From Plantago elongata (Eukaryota; Streptophyta; Magnoliopsida; Lamiales; Plantaginaceae): 21,448 bases of DNA. This document shows positions 20,641 to 21,448 of this stretch, piece by piece. The stretch is taken from the NCBI GenBank assembly GCA_036897095.1, contig JAYMSP010003030.1, positions 1 to 21,448 of the forward strand. The letters are read 5' to 3'. A program made the position numbers and the translations under genes. Within the stretch, counting starts at the first letter, position 1. Every line of letters begins with the position of its first letter. Under the pieces are notes generated by a model that was given only the letters and a program-made list of their open reading frames with translations, was not told where the DNA came from and made no database searches.

Positions 20641-21448
20641 GTTAACGATTTTCTACCTTGTAAAATTGCAAGAAGATTATGATTTATATTTTCGCTGCAT
20701 ATTTTTTATTAGTTCATGAATTTATTTCACGAACTTTCTTCTCAAGTATAAGGTCTTATAAGATATCGAACTACGTTTTAAACTTGTACAAGCTCAAGTT
20801 TGTTGAATTTTTAGAGCTCACGAACTAGCACGAGTGATATTTTTTATAGTTTGTATTTTAAAAATTAGGACGCTATAAAAAGAGTTACTTTCTCTTTATT
20901 TCAAAAGAATGGAGAATTAGTTTAATAGTTTAGTTTGTGAGTATCAGAAAAGTAAACGAAAATTATGTTTAAAGATAATGTATGTCTCTTTTATTAGAAT
21001 TTCTCGAATGATTTACAAGGTTCCTACTACTACTAATCATCAACACAATTAAATACTCTATTGTTCCATTGGTCCAAATGACATAACTAAAACAGTCAAT
21101 TGTTAGAATTTTAGTCATAAAAAAGCTAGTCGTCCATGAATTTGCACTTCAAACAAAGGCTCTCATACGTTGGAAATGAAGTTTCCTTAAACATGGATAA
21201 TTATTATTGTAGTAGATGACACTTGAAAAAGAATTATTATAATTCATTGTAGGTGAAAGAGTTATTCAAGTTCAAAGTTTGTTGGTTGACGCATTGAATA
21301 TAAAGTGACAAAAGTTAGAATGGGAGAAGTCCCACGTAACTAAAATTGTGGAAGAATGAATTACATAATAGTTTAAGACTTAGGTTAAGGGATTGGCCCC
21401 AGCAAATGCTTTGGCAGTCAGGGGTCAGTTTCAAGGCGACCTCTTGGG
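20641..21448. other. Intergenic DNA at the right edge
   Basis: The sequence is A+T-rich with no open frame of protein character. The last 60 bases become less A+T-rich (TTGGCCCCAGC, CAGGGGTCAG) and may begin another feature that is cut by the window edge. Confidence 0.4.

Noticed and set aside
21390-21448. GCAAATGCTTTGGCAGT resembles a stretch of the reverse complement of 18S rRNA
   Set aside because: Only about 17 bases match and the flanks do not, so this is treated as coincidence.
1-21448. CRISPR arrays, bacterial operons, prophage or defence systems
   Set aside because: No regularly spaced repeats and no prokaryotic gene organisation occur; split genes, GT-AG introns and TRIM elements show plant nuclear DNA.

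Overview
This is a nuclear window from a flowering plant, most likely a eudicot. The base composition is strongly A+T-rich, genes are split by GT-AG introns, and intergenic DNA holds decayed miniature LTR elements, a small inverted-repeat transposon and a piece of chloroplast DNA. The species cannot be named from the sequence.

Three intact protein-coding genes can be assembled exon by exon with all reading frames closing. Two are formiminotransferase-like genes of folate (one-carbon) metabolism, arranged tail to tail: one on + (3148-5971, 330 aa, perhaps longer through an upstream first exon near 2352) and one on - (6820-8305, 315 aa). They share a phase-1 intron at the same place in the protein but differ in their N-termini and are only about half identical by eye, so they look like old paralogues. 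The third gene is on - (13253-17847, four exons, 437 aa): a type II membrane glycosyltransferase of family GT14 (Core-2/I-branching type), related to the plant GlcAT14 glucuronosyltransferases that decorate arabinogalactan proteins in the Golgi.

Layout. 1-2300: A+T-rich DNA with an unrecognised, probably decayed coding-like segment that carries a near-perfect 120-bp tandem duplication, and a degenerate second copy of part of it about 650 bp further on. 2300-8350: the formiminotransferase pair. 8350-9960: intergenic, with one promoter-like stretch resembling an old LTR. 9960-11430: DNA of different texture containing a 262-bp broken fragment of plastid atpB, so at least partly of organelle origin. 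11435-12685: two old TRIM-type miniature LTR elements facing each other in inverted orientation. 13253-18500: the GT14 gene; its third intron carries a 520-bp element with imperfect inverted ends and an exact 8-bp flanking duplication. 18500-21448: no gene seen; part of it resembles an eroded LTR.

I found no operon-like or defence-like system and nothing I would call a new biological system. The most useful leads are the paralogue pair with its candidate alternative first exon, the 120-bp duplication, the organelle-derived patch and the intronic inverted-repeat element.
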